Of a stretch of 30,625 bases of DNA, positions 15,786 through 23,225 are shown piece after piece. The DNA is taken from assembly GCA_964389305.1 (NCBI GenBank), contig CAYMEK010000057.1, positions 1 through 30,625 on the forward strand, given 5' to 3'. Under the pieces are notes generated by a model. It was given only the letters and a program-made list of their open reading frames with translations. It was not told the origin of the DNA and did no database searches. How positions within the stretch are numbered: position 1 is the stretch's first letter; the number at the start of each line of letters is the position of its first letter. The position numbers and the translations under genes were made by a program. The DNA is from CAYMEK01 sp964389305. GTDB lineage: Bacteria; Spirochaetota; Spirochaetia; SZUA-6; DRHE01.

Positions 15786-16949
15786 TCACGGCTCGATCAA
15801 GGTATAGAAGGACGCCCGTCCGTCTGCAATCCGGGCTATCACCGCAGCCTTGATCGGATCGCCGCAGTCCGCATAGCGGATGGTACCGGTCACCCCGGCG
15901 AACGATCCCAGGCTGTAAAGCTGGTCGCGGATATCGGCCGCAGCCACACTGCCCCCCTCCTGAATTGCGACCAGCAGAAGCGAGACGGCGTCGTAGGTCG
16001 TGGCCGCCACATCCTCCGGAACCCGGTCGAAGGCCCGCTGGAAGGAAGCGATGAACGTCTGCGCTCCCTCATCGGCGATATCCGGATGCCAGTGGCGGGT
16101 CGCGAAAGATCCCTCGAAAGCAGCTTCTCCGGCAAAGCTCTCCTGGTCCCAGCCGTCCCCGCCGAGCAGGACCGCGGTAATCCCGGCCTCCCGCGCCTGC
16201 CGGGCTTGAAGCAGCGCATCGGAAGCGTAGTTCGGCAGCAGGAGCACGTCCGGATCGCAGGCGGCGATACGCCCCAGCTGCTCGCTGAAATCTCCGGTGT
16301 GGTCGGTGGTATACTGCTCGAACGCTGTCACCTTGCCTCCTGCTGCTTCGAAGCGTTCCTTGAAGACCTCGGCCAGCGTGCGGTTGTACACCCCGGCTAC
16401 GTCGTAGAGTACGGCGGCGGTGGCAGCCTGCAGCCTTTCTCTGGCAAAGCGGGAGAGAACCGCGCCCTGGAAGGTGTCGAGATAGGGAATCCGGAAAACG
16501 TAGGATTTACCGGCCGTGGTCTCCGGATGGGTTGACATGGGACAGACCATCACGACTCCTTCGGCTTCCGCCAGACGAGCCACGGGAATTGCCTGGCTGC
16601 TGAACTGCGGCCCCACCAAAGCGGCCACCTCCTCCTGATAGATCAATTTACGGGCGGCATCCAGGGCGCCCTCCGGGCTGCCGGGATCATTCTCGATGAT
16701 CAGTCTGACCTGTACCGTTTTCTCACCGATGCGCGGCAGACCGCTGTTGTTCATCTCTTCCACCGCCAAGCGGGCCGCGTCGGCCATGTTCTGACCGTTG
16801 GCGGCGTTTTCCCCGCTGAGCATAGCGATAACCCCGATACTGATACCGCAGGCCGCTTGATCGGCTTTCTCACATCCGCTGGAAATACCCGTCGCCATGA
16901 GAACCGATGCGACAAAGACATACCAACTAAGCCTTTTAATCGTGTCCAC
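15786..16949 (-). CDS. LivK-like periplasmic binding lipoprotein (paralogue)
   Basis: This 387-residue type I binding protein resembles its downstream neighbour along its length: ISIGVIAMLSGENAANG, VAALVGPQFSSQAIPVARLA, STHPETT and TFQGAVLSRFARE have close counterparts there, so the pair probably arose by tandem duplication. A hydrophobic signal segment ends at GISSGC, a relaxed lipobox with Cys26. The start codon is GTG at 16949, with GGAG four bases before it. It follows the aminotransferase gene by 51 bases. As with its paralogue, no transporter genes accompany it. Ligand-contacting residues cannot be assigned with confidence. Confidence 0.88.
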   Translation of the reverse strand: MDTIKRLSWYVFVASVLMATGISSGCEKADQAACGISIGVIAMLSGENAANGQNMADAARLAVEEMNNSGLPRIGEKTVQVRLIIENDPGSPEGALDAARKLIYQEEVAALVGPQFSSQAIPVARLAEAEGVVMVCPMSTHPETTAGKSYVFRIPYLDTFQGAVLSRFARERLQAATAAVLYDVAGVYNRTLAEVFKERFEAAGGKVTAFEQYTTDHTGDFSEQLGRIAACDPDVLLLPNYASDALLQARQAREAGITAVLLGGDGWDQESFAGEAAFEGSFATRHWHPDIADEGAQTFIASFQRAFDRVPEDVAATTYDAVSLLLVAIQEGGSVAAADIRDQLYSLGSFAGVTGTIRYADCGDPIKAAVIARIADGRASFYTLIEP

Positions 16950-16970
16950 AACGCTCCATTATAGAAAATC

Positions 16971-16994
16971 AAAAACGGCTTGGGTAGGGCCAAG
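16971..16994 (-). terminator. Weak hairpin with T-run between aminotransferase and binding protein genes
   Basis: On the minus strand a five-base-pair stem (CTTGG, 16990-16994, with CCAAG, 16979-16983) is followed by CCG and five Ts (16971-16975). It is short for a terminator. It could attenuate read-through and lower expression of the downstream genes. Confidence 0.3.
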
Positions 16995-17000
16995 GACGGC

Positions 17001-18299
17001 TCAGGCGGCACCGCGTTGACGGGAGCGGACCAGTCCGGCTAGGCGCCGGATTCCTTCGCGAATATCCTCCTCGCTGGAGTAGGAGAAGTTCAGGCGCATG
17101 GTGTTAGAGCCTCCGCCGCCGGGGTGGAACGCCGAACCGACCACGTAAGCCACCTTTCGCTCGATCGCCTCCTCCAGCATCTCGTCGGCATCCATGTAGT
17201 CGGGAAGCACGATCCACAGAAACATTCCGCCCTCGGAAGCCACCCAGCTCAAGGAAGGGATGCGCGGCATGTGCTCTTCGAGGGCTGCCAGCATGCATTC
17301 GAGCTTCGGCCTGTACAGCTCTATGTTGGCCTTGATCCTCTGTTCGAGCAGCCCGCGGCGTATAAACTCCTCGGCGATTCTCTGGCTGAAGGCGGAAGTA
17401 CACAGATCGGTTGCCTGCTTGGCCTGGACCATCTTGTCGATAATGGAATCTTCGGCGCAGATCCAGCCCAGACGCATGCCGGGAGACAGGATCTTGGAGA
17501 AGGTAAACATGCTGATCACCCGCCGTTTGCCCGCGGTCCCTTGTCCCCGTTTGCCATCTCCGTGTCTCGATCCGCCGCCTCTGCGGGCCTCCAGGGCGCC
17601 GATCATTGGCAGATCCTCTCCCCGGTAGCGCAGCCACCTGTAGGGAACGTCCTCCACGATGAGCAGGTCGAACTCGTCGGCGATATTCAATAGTTCCAGT
17701 CTGCGCTGCTCGCTCATCGTGATTCCGCTGGGATTCTGGAAATCGGGAATCGTGTAGATAAACTTGGGCATATTCTGATAGTACTCCAGACCGCTGCCGG
17801 CGCTCTTCTTCAGCTCTCGCAGCTGCCTGTGCAGCAGCTCCGTACGCATTCCCCTGCTGTCCATGTCAATGGGAAGAAAGCGTGCGCCGTAGCTTCTGAA
17901 GGCGCTGAGCGCTCCGAGATAGCTGGGATTCTCCACCGCCACGACGTCGTTTCGATCGATGAAAATTTTTCCCAACAGGTCCAGGGACTGCTGGCTGGCG
18001 GTGGTTACGATTAGCTGCTCCCGGCGGACGCGAAGACCTTGCGCCGAAAGCAGCTCGACCAGCAGATCCCGAAAGGAGGTCAGGCCTTCGGTGGCGCTGT
18101 ACTGCAGTGTGACCTGGGGCCGCTCTTCCAGGATACGGCTGCAGATTCCTTTGAGCTCTCCGGCGGGAAAGGCGCCCGGATTCGGCAGCCCCCCAGCGAA
18201 GGAGATGATGTCCGGCCTGGCCGTCAACTTGAGCAGCTCCCGAATGACCGACCGGCTCATCCGTCGTGCCGCGATGGAGAATCTCTGTTTCAGCTCCAT
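17001..18299 (-). CDS. PLP-dependent aminotransferase, fold type I
   Basis: This 432-residue class I/II aminotransferase resembles the 2-aminoadipate/aromatic aminotransferase group, which is also the catalytic half of MocR proteins. The PLP lysine is Lys269 in TFSKILSPGMRLGW. Other signs are ISFAGGLPNPGAFP near the N terminus, FQNPSG (187-192), VEDVPYRWLRY (215-225) and NTMRLNFSY near the end. No HTH domain is present. A basic, Gly-rich insertion of about 20 residues (240-260) precedes the lysine strand and is not a usual feature. I chose the ATG at 18299 because AGGAG lies eight bases upstream; ATGs at 18305 and 18323 are alternatives. It follows the acyl-CoA synthetase gene by 11 bases. 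Substrate is unknown; a role in amino-acid fermentation fits the neighbours. Confidence 0.9.
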   Translation of the reverse strand: MELKQRFSIAARRMSRSVIRELLKLTARPDIISFAGGLPNPGAFPAGELKGICSRILEERPQVTLQYSATEGLTSFRDLLVELLSAQGLRVRREQLIVTTASQQSLDLLGKIFIDRNDVVAVENPSYLGALSAFRSYGARFLPIDMDSRGMRTELLHRQLRELKKSAGSGLEYYQNMPKFIYTIPDFQNPSGITMSEQRRLELLNIADEFDLLIVEDVPYRWLRYRGEDLPMIGALEARRGGGSRHGDGKRGQGTAGKRRVISMFTFSKILSPGMRLGWICAEDSIIDKMVQAKQATDLCTSAFSQRIAEEFIRRGLLEQRIKANIELYRPKLECMLAALEEHMPRIPSLSWVASEGGMFLWIVLPDYMDADEMLEEAIERKVAYVVGSAFHPGGGGSNTMRLNFSYSSEEDIREGIRRLAGLVRSRQRGAA

Positions 18300-18310
18300 A
18301 TGCATTGCTC

Positions 18311-20593
18311 CTATCTCAACCATTCGCTGATGAGGCCACGCTCCCTGACCAGCCTGTAACGGATGAAGGCGTTGAGACAGGCCATTGCCCGTTCGGCGGT
18401 CAGGTAGGTGGGAACTCCCCCGGAGTCCATCACCTGCCCGAAGCGATTATACACGGCGTCGGCGCCGGAGACTACGTTCACGGAAACAACGGTGGGCTTG
18501 CGATGCCTGTATACGGTCTCCACGATGCGGGCGGCGATGTTCTTCTCGTAATGCTCTATTTCCTGGTCGGTGGTATGCAAGAGCTGGGCCTGGGGTACGA
18601 TGGAGATACAGAGGGCGTCCACCCGCGCTGAGCTGAGCATGATATCGATACAACGCTCGAACTGCTCGTCGGAGACCATGGCGGTAAGGTCGAGCAGCGG
18701 TTCTGCGTTCACGTACGGCGGAATTACCTCTTCGAGCCCCGCTATGGTTTCGGGGTCCAGATCGGCCAGTACCAGGTCCCCCAGGTTATCGGCCGCGTAG
18801 GTCTTCTCGTATCCGGCATTGGCAATTACCGCCACCCGGTTTCCTCCGACCTTGAAATCGTGCAGCAATGCAAAGGTCTTGATGAAGTCGCCGTGATCTA
18901 TCATGGAAGCGGCCACCACCAGGCCGGCCTGTTTCATCGCCGCCTTGGCCACCTCGTACTCCCCGGCGATGCTGGCCGTATGAGAACGGGTGGCCATCTG
19001 GCCGGCTTCCGTGCGTCCGGCCTTGTAGACGATGATCGGTTTTCCGCTGTGGGAGGTAATATTGAAGAACTTGCGTCCCGCTCCCGGATTGAAGCCCTCG
19101 ATGTACAGGCCGATCACGTCCACCATGGGATCGTCTTCGAAGTACTGCACCAGATCGGAAGGATCCACGTCGAGCTGATTGCCGTAACTGACGATTACCT
19201 TGGGGCTGATCGCGTTGCGCAGATTGTATATTTCCATGATGCCCATAGCACCGCTTTGGCTCAGGATGGCTACGTTCTTCTCCTGCTCCAGGTTGACCTT
19301 GAACTTCTCCTCCGGGATGAAAAAGGTGTTGAGACCGGGAAGGCCCTTTTCTGCGGCATAGACCACCCCCAGGCAGTTCGGTCCCACGATACGCAATCCT
19401 TGATCCCGGGCTGTTTTTTTTATCCTCTCCTCCAGCTCCCGATTTTTGGTGGTTTCGCTGAACCCTCCGGGAATAAGTAGAATGACCTTTACTTTTTTCG
19501 CGGCGCAGTTTTCCACCACGGATAGGGTCGCCTCGGCGGGGACGGTGATAATAGCCAAATCGATATTGGCGGGAATATCGGACACGGTTTTATAGAGGTC
19601 GAGACGCCGTCCCGAGATCTCGACCTCGCCTCCCTTGAGGTTGACTCCATGGACATCCGTACGCTCCAGATCGAGCAGATTCTTCATGACGATGTTGCCC
19701 GCCTTGGAATGGTCGGAAGTGCTTATCCCCACCACGGCTATCCCGCTGGGCTCGAACAGGGGACGCAGGGTCTCTTTGGGCTGGAAGTTCAGGTCCACCG
19801 GCTCAGGATCCTTCTCCCGGAAGGTCGCATATCCGTCGATAGCGATCAGGTTGCCCTGGGAATCGAACACCAGGGGGTTGATTTCGAACTCGGTCAGCAC
19901 AAAACGGCTCGGGGAGGTGAAAAAGTTGGAAAAAGCGGTGGCCAGATCGCTGAGCTTGACCTCGGCGGCTACAATCTTCGAGACGTAGTCGGTGTGGCCC
20001 TCGGCCAGGTATTTCTGGTTGATGTGCGTGGAAGCCAGCAGCGCGCCCGCCCACTCCCTGTCGATCGGCGGCAGGATCAAGTTCGGAGGGGAAAAATGGG
20101 CGGCGAAATGTTCGGCGTCCGTCCCTCCCTTGCTGAAGGAGATCACCGGTCCGAAGGCGGCGCTCTCCCGCAGACCCAGCAGGATCTCATTGCCCAGGTC
20201 CTTCGAGTACTCGATATACTCGACCAGGAGCACACCTTCCACCCGCCGATTCTGTTCCTCGAAGCGGCGTTTCATCTCCCGCACCGAATACCTGATGAAA
20301 TCAAGGTCTTTGTAAACGACCTTCACACCTCCCGCCTTCTGCTTGTGCGCTACATCCGCCGAGATGACTTTGACCACGATGCGCTGGCTGGAGAAAACCG
20401 AGAGGGTGCTGTGGGTGATATCTGTCGCGTCCCTGGCAATGATATAGGTTGGAGTCAGTACCTGCAACTCGGCGAGGATCTCGTAGACTTCATATTCGAA
20501 AAGCTGTCTCCGGTTCCCGGCCGCTGCGTTTTCCAGGATAGCTTCAACAGTGCGAACCCAGTAACCGCTTTCCGTGACCGCTTTTTCGCTCAT
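18311..20593 (-). CDS. ADP-forming acetyl/acyl-CoA synthetase, beta-alpha fusion
   Basis: This 760-residue enzyme converts acyl-CoA, ADP and phosphate to acid, ATP and CoA. It has the ATP-grasp (beta) part first (about 25-260; VVKVISADVAHKQKAGGV and EFEINPLVF), then the CoA-binding domain (about 280-405) and succinyl-CoA-ligase-like domains (about 435-745). His538 in ATRSHTASIAGE is the expected phosphohistidine. Family members conserve energy in fermenting archaea and some anaerobic bacteria. The fused beta-alpha order is the reverse of the more common alpha-beta fusions. The ATG at 20593 is preceded by GGGGGAAGG. A sigma-70-like promoter is about 50 bases upstream. With the downstream aminotransferase it suggests ATP formation from amino-acid-derived 2-oxo acids; acyl specificity cannot be read from sequence. 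Confidence 0.92.
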   Translation of the reverse strand: MSEKAVTESGYWVRTVEAILENAAAGNRRQLFEYEVYEILAELQVLTPTYIIARDATDITHSTLSVFSSQRIVVKVISADVAHKQKAGGVKVVYKDLDFIRYSVREMKRRFEEQNRRVEGVLLVEYIEYSKDLGNEILLGLRESAAFGPVISFSKGGTDAEHFAAHFSPPNLILPPIDREWAGALLASTHINQKYLAEGHTDYVSKIVAAEVKLSDLATAFSNFFTSPSRFVLTEFEINPLVFDSQGNLIAIDGYATFREKDPEPVDLNFQPKETLRPLFEPSGIAVVGISTSDHSKAGNIVMKNLLDLERTDVHGVNLKGGEVEISGRRLDLYKTVSDIPANIDLAIITVPAEATLSVVENCAAKKVKVILLIPGGFSETTKNRELEERIKKTARDQGLRIVGPNCLGVVYAAEKGLPGLNTFFIPEEKFKVNLEQEKNVAILSQSGAMGIMEIYNLRNAISPKVIVSYGNQLDVDPSDLVQYFEDDPMVDVIGLYIEGFNPGAGRKFFNITSHSGKPIIVYKAGRTEAGQMATRSHTASIAGEYEVAKAAMKQAGLVVAASMIDHGDFIKTFALLHDFKVGGNRVAVIANAGYEKTYAADNLGDLVLADLDPETIAGLEEVIPPYVNAEPLLDLTAMVSDEQFERCIDIMLSSARVDALCISIVPQAQLLHTTDQEIEHYEKNIAARIVETVYRHRKPTVVSVNVVSGADAVYNRFGQVMDSGGVPTYLTAERAMACLNAFIRYRLVRERGLISEWLR

Positions 20594-20640
20594 CCTTCCC
20601 CCAGAGCCGCTCCGATCGGTGCTAATCCTTACACAACAAT

Positions 20641-20669
20641 ACTCTAATGGATTATCCGGTATCAGTCAA
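20641..20669 (-). promoter_or_regulatory. Sigma-70-type promoter of the acyl-CoA synthetase operon
   Basis: On the minus strand TTGACT (20664-20669) is followed after 17 bases by TAGAGT (20641-20646). The start would be near 20634, giving a leader of about 40 bases. The spacer contains one copy of a repeated ATTATCC element. Confidence 0.6.
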
Positions 20670-20712
20670 GGTAAAACAAATTATCCTCGTTTTTTTGGAA
20701 ATTATCCGTATC
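20649..20712. repeat. Three ATTATCC elements upstream of the acyl-CoA synthetase gene
   Basis: ATTATCC occurs at 20651-20657, 20680-20686 and 20701-20707. The first and third extend to ATTATCCGGTATC and ATTATCCGTATC. The first lies within a small palindrome, GGATTATCC (20649-20657), in the promoter spacer. The arrangement resembles an operator for a repressor or activator, but no protein can be named. Confidence 0.45.
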
Positions 20713-20735
20713 TTTATTGAGCAATGGCTGGTTTA

Positions 20736-20753
20736 TTCCATTTTTTTATGGAA
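20736..20753. repeat. Inverted repeat TTCCAT-N6-ATGGAA
   Basis: Two six-base arms flank a run of six Ts between the divergent acyl-CoA synthetase and panB promoters, about 30 bases upstream of the panB -35 box. It could be an operator. The stem is too short and A+T-rich for a convincing terminator. Confidence 0.35.
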
Positions 20754-20781
20754 AAATGCATCTTCAGCCGGACAATCGGAA

Positions 20782-20810
20782 TTGACGCTATTCCTGAGCC
20801 CCACTACACT
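20782..20810 (+). promoter_or_regulatory. Sigma-70 promoter of panB
   Basis: TTGACG (20782-20787) and TACACT (20805-20810) are separated by 17 bases, close to the vegetative consensus. Transcription would start near 20817, giving a leader of about 78 bases to the ATG at 20895. Confidence 0.75.
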
Positions 20811-20820
20811 ATAGGGTAGC

Positions 20821-20879
20821 AAGGCAGCTCGAGACCATCGGTTTCACGTGTTCCGAGTCTGCCTTATAGCGATCCGCTA
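20821..20879 (+). promoter_or_regulatory. Structured 5' leader of panB
   Basis: Two hairpins follow the predicted start. The first pairs AAGGCAGCTCG (20821-20831) with CGAG-T-CTGCCTT (20854-20865), 11 base pairs with one bulged T and a 22-base loop. The second pairs TAGCG (20867-20871) with CGCTA (20875-20879) and ends five bases before the AGGAGG Shine-Dalgarno (20884-20889). It may control translation or be an operator at DNA level. Confidence 0.45.
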
Positions 20880-20894
20880 CCACAGGAGGTTGAG

Positions 20895-21767
20895 ATGGCT
20901 AAGAAAGGGAGGCTGGATTTCGCCAAAATGAAAAGCCGGGGAGAGAAGCTGACCTGGATCACCGCCTACGATTATCCCATAGCCCACTTCGCCGAGCAGG
21001 TGGGCATGGACATGATCCTGGTCGGGGATTCTCTCGGCATGGTGGTCTACGGGTACGACGGTACCATCCCGGTGACCATGGAGGAATGCTTGATTCACTG
21101 CCGGGCGGTCCGCCGGGGGGCGCCGAATACCTTCGTGATCGGCGACATGCCCTTTCTCTCCTACCAGGTCTCTGTTCCGGAGGCTGTGCTCAACGCCGGG
21201 CGCTTTCTCAAGGAGGCGGGCATGGATGCCGTGAAACTGGAGGGGGGCCGCCGGGTTATAGAGCAGATCCGGGGAATCACCGACGCCGGGATCCTGGTGA
21301 TCGGTCATATCGGACTCACTCCCCAATCGAGCGGACAATTGGGGGGCTTCAAAGCCCAAGGCCGGACTGCGGCCAGCGCCGAAGAGCTGATCAAGGACGC
21401 CCTGGCCATCGAGCAGGCGGGAGCCTTCGCCCTGCTTCTGGAGGCGGTGCCCCCGGAGCTGGGCAAGGCGATCACCGAGATGCTCGCCATCCCCGTATAC
21501 GGAATCGGCGCCGGAGCGTACACAGACGGCCAGCTTCTGATCAACGGAGACATGCTCGGTTATTTCGAAGCCTTCACTCCGAAGTTCGTGAAGAAATACG
21601 CCAACCTGGCCCAGGTCATCACCGGCGCCCTGCAGGCCTACGTGGAGGACGTCCGCCAGGGCCGCTTCCCCGGGCCGGAGCACTCCTACAGCGTGCTCAA
21701 GGAGGAGCTGGAGGAGTTCAACCGGGTCGTGGAACGCTACGCAGGCTCCCGGAAGAAACGCTCATGA
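20895..21767 (+). CDS. panB: PanB, 3-methyl-2-oxobutanoate hydroxymethyltransferase
   Basis: This 290-residue TIM-barrel enzyme transfers a hydroxymethyl group from methylene-tetrahydrofolate to 2-oxoisovalerate, giving ketopantoate for pantothenate and CoA. Diagnostic motifs are WITAYDYPIA, VGDSLGMVVYG with the metal-binding Asp, the second metal Asp in GDMPF, VKLEGG, GHIGLTPQS, QGRT, the catalytic Glu region LLLEAVP and GIGAGAYTDGQ. AGGAGG lies five bases before the ATG. The TGA overlaps the next gene start as ATGA. panC and panD, the usual partners, are not here; instead the partner is an unrecognised protein. Standard PanB function is likely from the intact motifs, but a side role with that partner is possible. 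Confidence 0.95.
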   Translation: MAKKGRLDFAKMKSRGEKLTWITAYDYPIAHFAEQVGMDMILVGDSLGMVVYGYDGTIPVTMEECLIHCRAVRRGAPNTFVIGDMPFLSYQVSVPEAVLNAGRFLKEAGMDAVKLEGGRRVIEQIRGITDAGILVIGHIGLTPQSSGQLGGFKAQGRTAASAEELIKDALAIEQAGAFALLLEAVPPELGKAITEMLAIPVYGIGAGAYTDGQLLINGDMLGYFEAFTPKFVKKYANLAQVITGALQAYVEDVRQGRFPGPEHSYSVLKEELEEFNRVVERYAGSRKKRS

Positions 21768-23029
21768 ACGCCGCATTTCAAATCGGAGTCGAACAGCTTG
21801 ACTCTGTCAATGCTTTTCTCACCGGCCGGCCCAACGCCGTGCTCGATCCCCTCCTGGAGCTGATAGACCGCTACGGCGGTGCGGAGCGGATCAACGCAGA
21901 GGCGCGTCGAAACGGCGCCCTTCCCGCCCTGCTCGAAGCGCTGCGGGAGCGCTGGCCGGAGAAGGCCGAGCAGCTTGACTGGCTTCAGGAGCAGCGGGAC
22001 GGCGGGCGCTTCATCCCCGTGGAGCAGTACGCCGAACGTGTGCGGGGTTCCGGCCGGGCGAAGCGGATGCTGTCCGCGGATTTCCAGGTCACCCTGGAAA
22101 TCTCGGCCCTCCAGTACTTCTCCTGGCTCCTTACCGAAGCGAGGCGGGCCCTCGAGCGAGAGGAGCTGATGCCGGGACGCTTCATCCGCGTGCGGGCGAT
22201 GAAGGAGCAGGAGCGCGACGGCGACCTCCTGGCGGTGGCCGCGGCCATGAAGATCCTGGGCGCCTCCTGGGTGGAGAGCCTGGACACCAAGGGAACCGAC
22301 GGTTCCAACGTGCATCTGGGCGGGCCGCAAACCATCACCGGCTACTTCGGAGGAGTCGGGCAGCCCAACCAGTATCCCTACCGCTGGGTCGATGAGTACC
22401 TGTACTACTACACGCACTACGGGATAAAGCAGGTGCTGAACATCAACGGCGGGACGGTGCTGGCCGGATACCTTCTATATAAACTCGGTGTCGATATCGA
22501 GTTCAAGATCTCCGTGTTCCTGGGAAACGACAATCCCCTCAATGTGTTGTGGACCCTGCTGACCGCCAAGCTGTTCGCCCGCGACGACGGCAGCTCCCCA
22601 TTGACCGGCTTCAACCTCTCCAACTCGGTTGACAACCGCACGATCGAGCTCACCGCGAATATCCGGCGAGAGCTGGGCTTCGAGCACAACGTGCGCATCG
22701 AACACCACGTACTGGAAAGCTACAGGAACATCGTGCGCCAGCCTTACGACCGGTTGCAGGAGCTGGTGGAGGCGGCGGCCAGGGTCACGAACATCTCCGC
22801 CAAGCACGAGGGGGCAGCGCCTGAAGTCGAACAGACCCGCGACCACCCTTCGGACATCCTCGAGTACTTCCTGTCCAGGAAGGAGGTGGAGGAAAAGGGC
22901 TTGATGCAGGCCCTCGAGCAAAACTACCTGGACAAGCACGAGGCCATCCAGCGCACCGCGGCCGAGCTGCTGCGAAACGGGGTGCCGGTGCTCGCCGCCC
23001 CGGAGCTGCACCATACCCCACGCCGCTAG
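21764..23029 (+). CDS. Uncharacterised conserved-looking protein coupled to panB
   Basis: I do not recognise this 421-residue protein. It has no signal peptide and no clear transmembrane helix. The N-terminal 100 residues are helical and charged. The middle is richer in motifs that look like an active-site core: ESLDTKGTDGSNVHLGGPQTITGYFGG, a tyrosine-rich stretch (DEYLYYYTHYGI), NINGGTVLAGYLLYKLGVD, FLGNDNPLN, GFNLSNSVDN and NVRIEHHVLESYRNIVRQPYD. The C-terminal part (HPSDILEYFLSRKEVEEKGL) is helical again. Gly/Asn/His-rich turns suggest an enzyme with a phosphate- or sugar-type ligand, but this is only an impression. It begins inside panB (ATGA overlap), so the two are translationally coupled and may share a pathway. 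Confidence 0.8.
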   Translation: MNAAFQIGVEQLDSVNAFLTGRPNAVLDPLLELIDRYGGAERINAEARRNGALPALLEALRERWPEKAEQLDWLQEQRDGGRFIPVEQYAERVRGSGRAKRMLSADFQVTLEISALQYFSWLLTEARRALEREELMPGRFIRVRAMKEQERDGDLLAVAAAMKILGASWVESLDTKGTDGSNVHLGGPQTITGYFGGVGQPNQYPYRWVDEYLYYYTHYGIKQVLNINGGTVLAGYLLYKLGVDIEFKISVFLGNDNPLNVLWTLLTAKLFARDDGSSPLTGFNLSNSVDNRTIELTANIRRELGFEHNVRIEHHVLESYRNIVRQPYDRLQELVEAAARVTNISAKHEGAAPEVEQTRDHPSDILEYFLSRKEVEEKGLMQALEQNYLDKHEAIQRTAAELLRNGVPVLAAPELHHTPRR

Positions 23030-23225
23030 CGCTGCGCCCCCGCGGCTCCGGAAAGTTTGCCTTTTTAAGGACGGATGGTTCTGCGCGCGGCCGGATGTCC
23101 CCCTCTCCGGCGGCGGGTGGAGACAAACTCGGGTGATGGATTGACCGCGCTTCGGATCGGTCTATAATTAGAGCATCAACAGAACGTTACGAGTAACAAT
23201 CCTGGTTCTTCTCATTCTAATCTCC
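23030..23225. other. Intergenic region before the membrane kinase
   Basis: After the panB partner gene come about 145 G+C-rich bases. A six-base-pair hairpin (GCCGGA 23090-23095 with TCCGGC 23106-23111) lacks a T-tract. A strong promoter follows. Bases 23172-23225 are an open, TM-like extension of the next gene's frame. Confidence 0.55.
23141..23168 (+). promoter_or_regulatory. Sigma-70 promoter of the membrane kinase/regulator pair
   Basis: TTGACC (23141-23146) and a perfect TATAAT (23163-23168) are separated by 16 bases. Predicted start is near 23175, which falls just after the upstream in-frame stop of the kinase reading frame. Confidence 0.75.

Noticed and set aside
20686..20700. T-run (CGTTTTTTTGG) as an intrinsic terminator
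   Set aside because: No stem precedes it on either strand and no transcript should end there between divergent promoters.
21086..21763. Extended open frame upstream of the panB partner gene
   Set aside because: It runs inside panB in another frame with Arg/Gly/Pro-rich shadow composition; the ATG at 21764 with the ATGA overlap is the real start.
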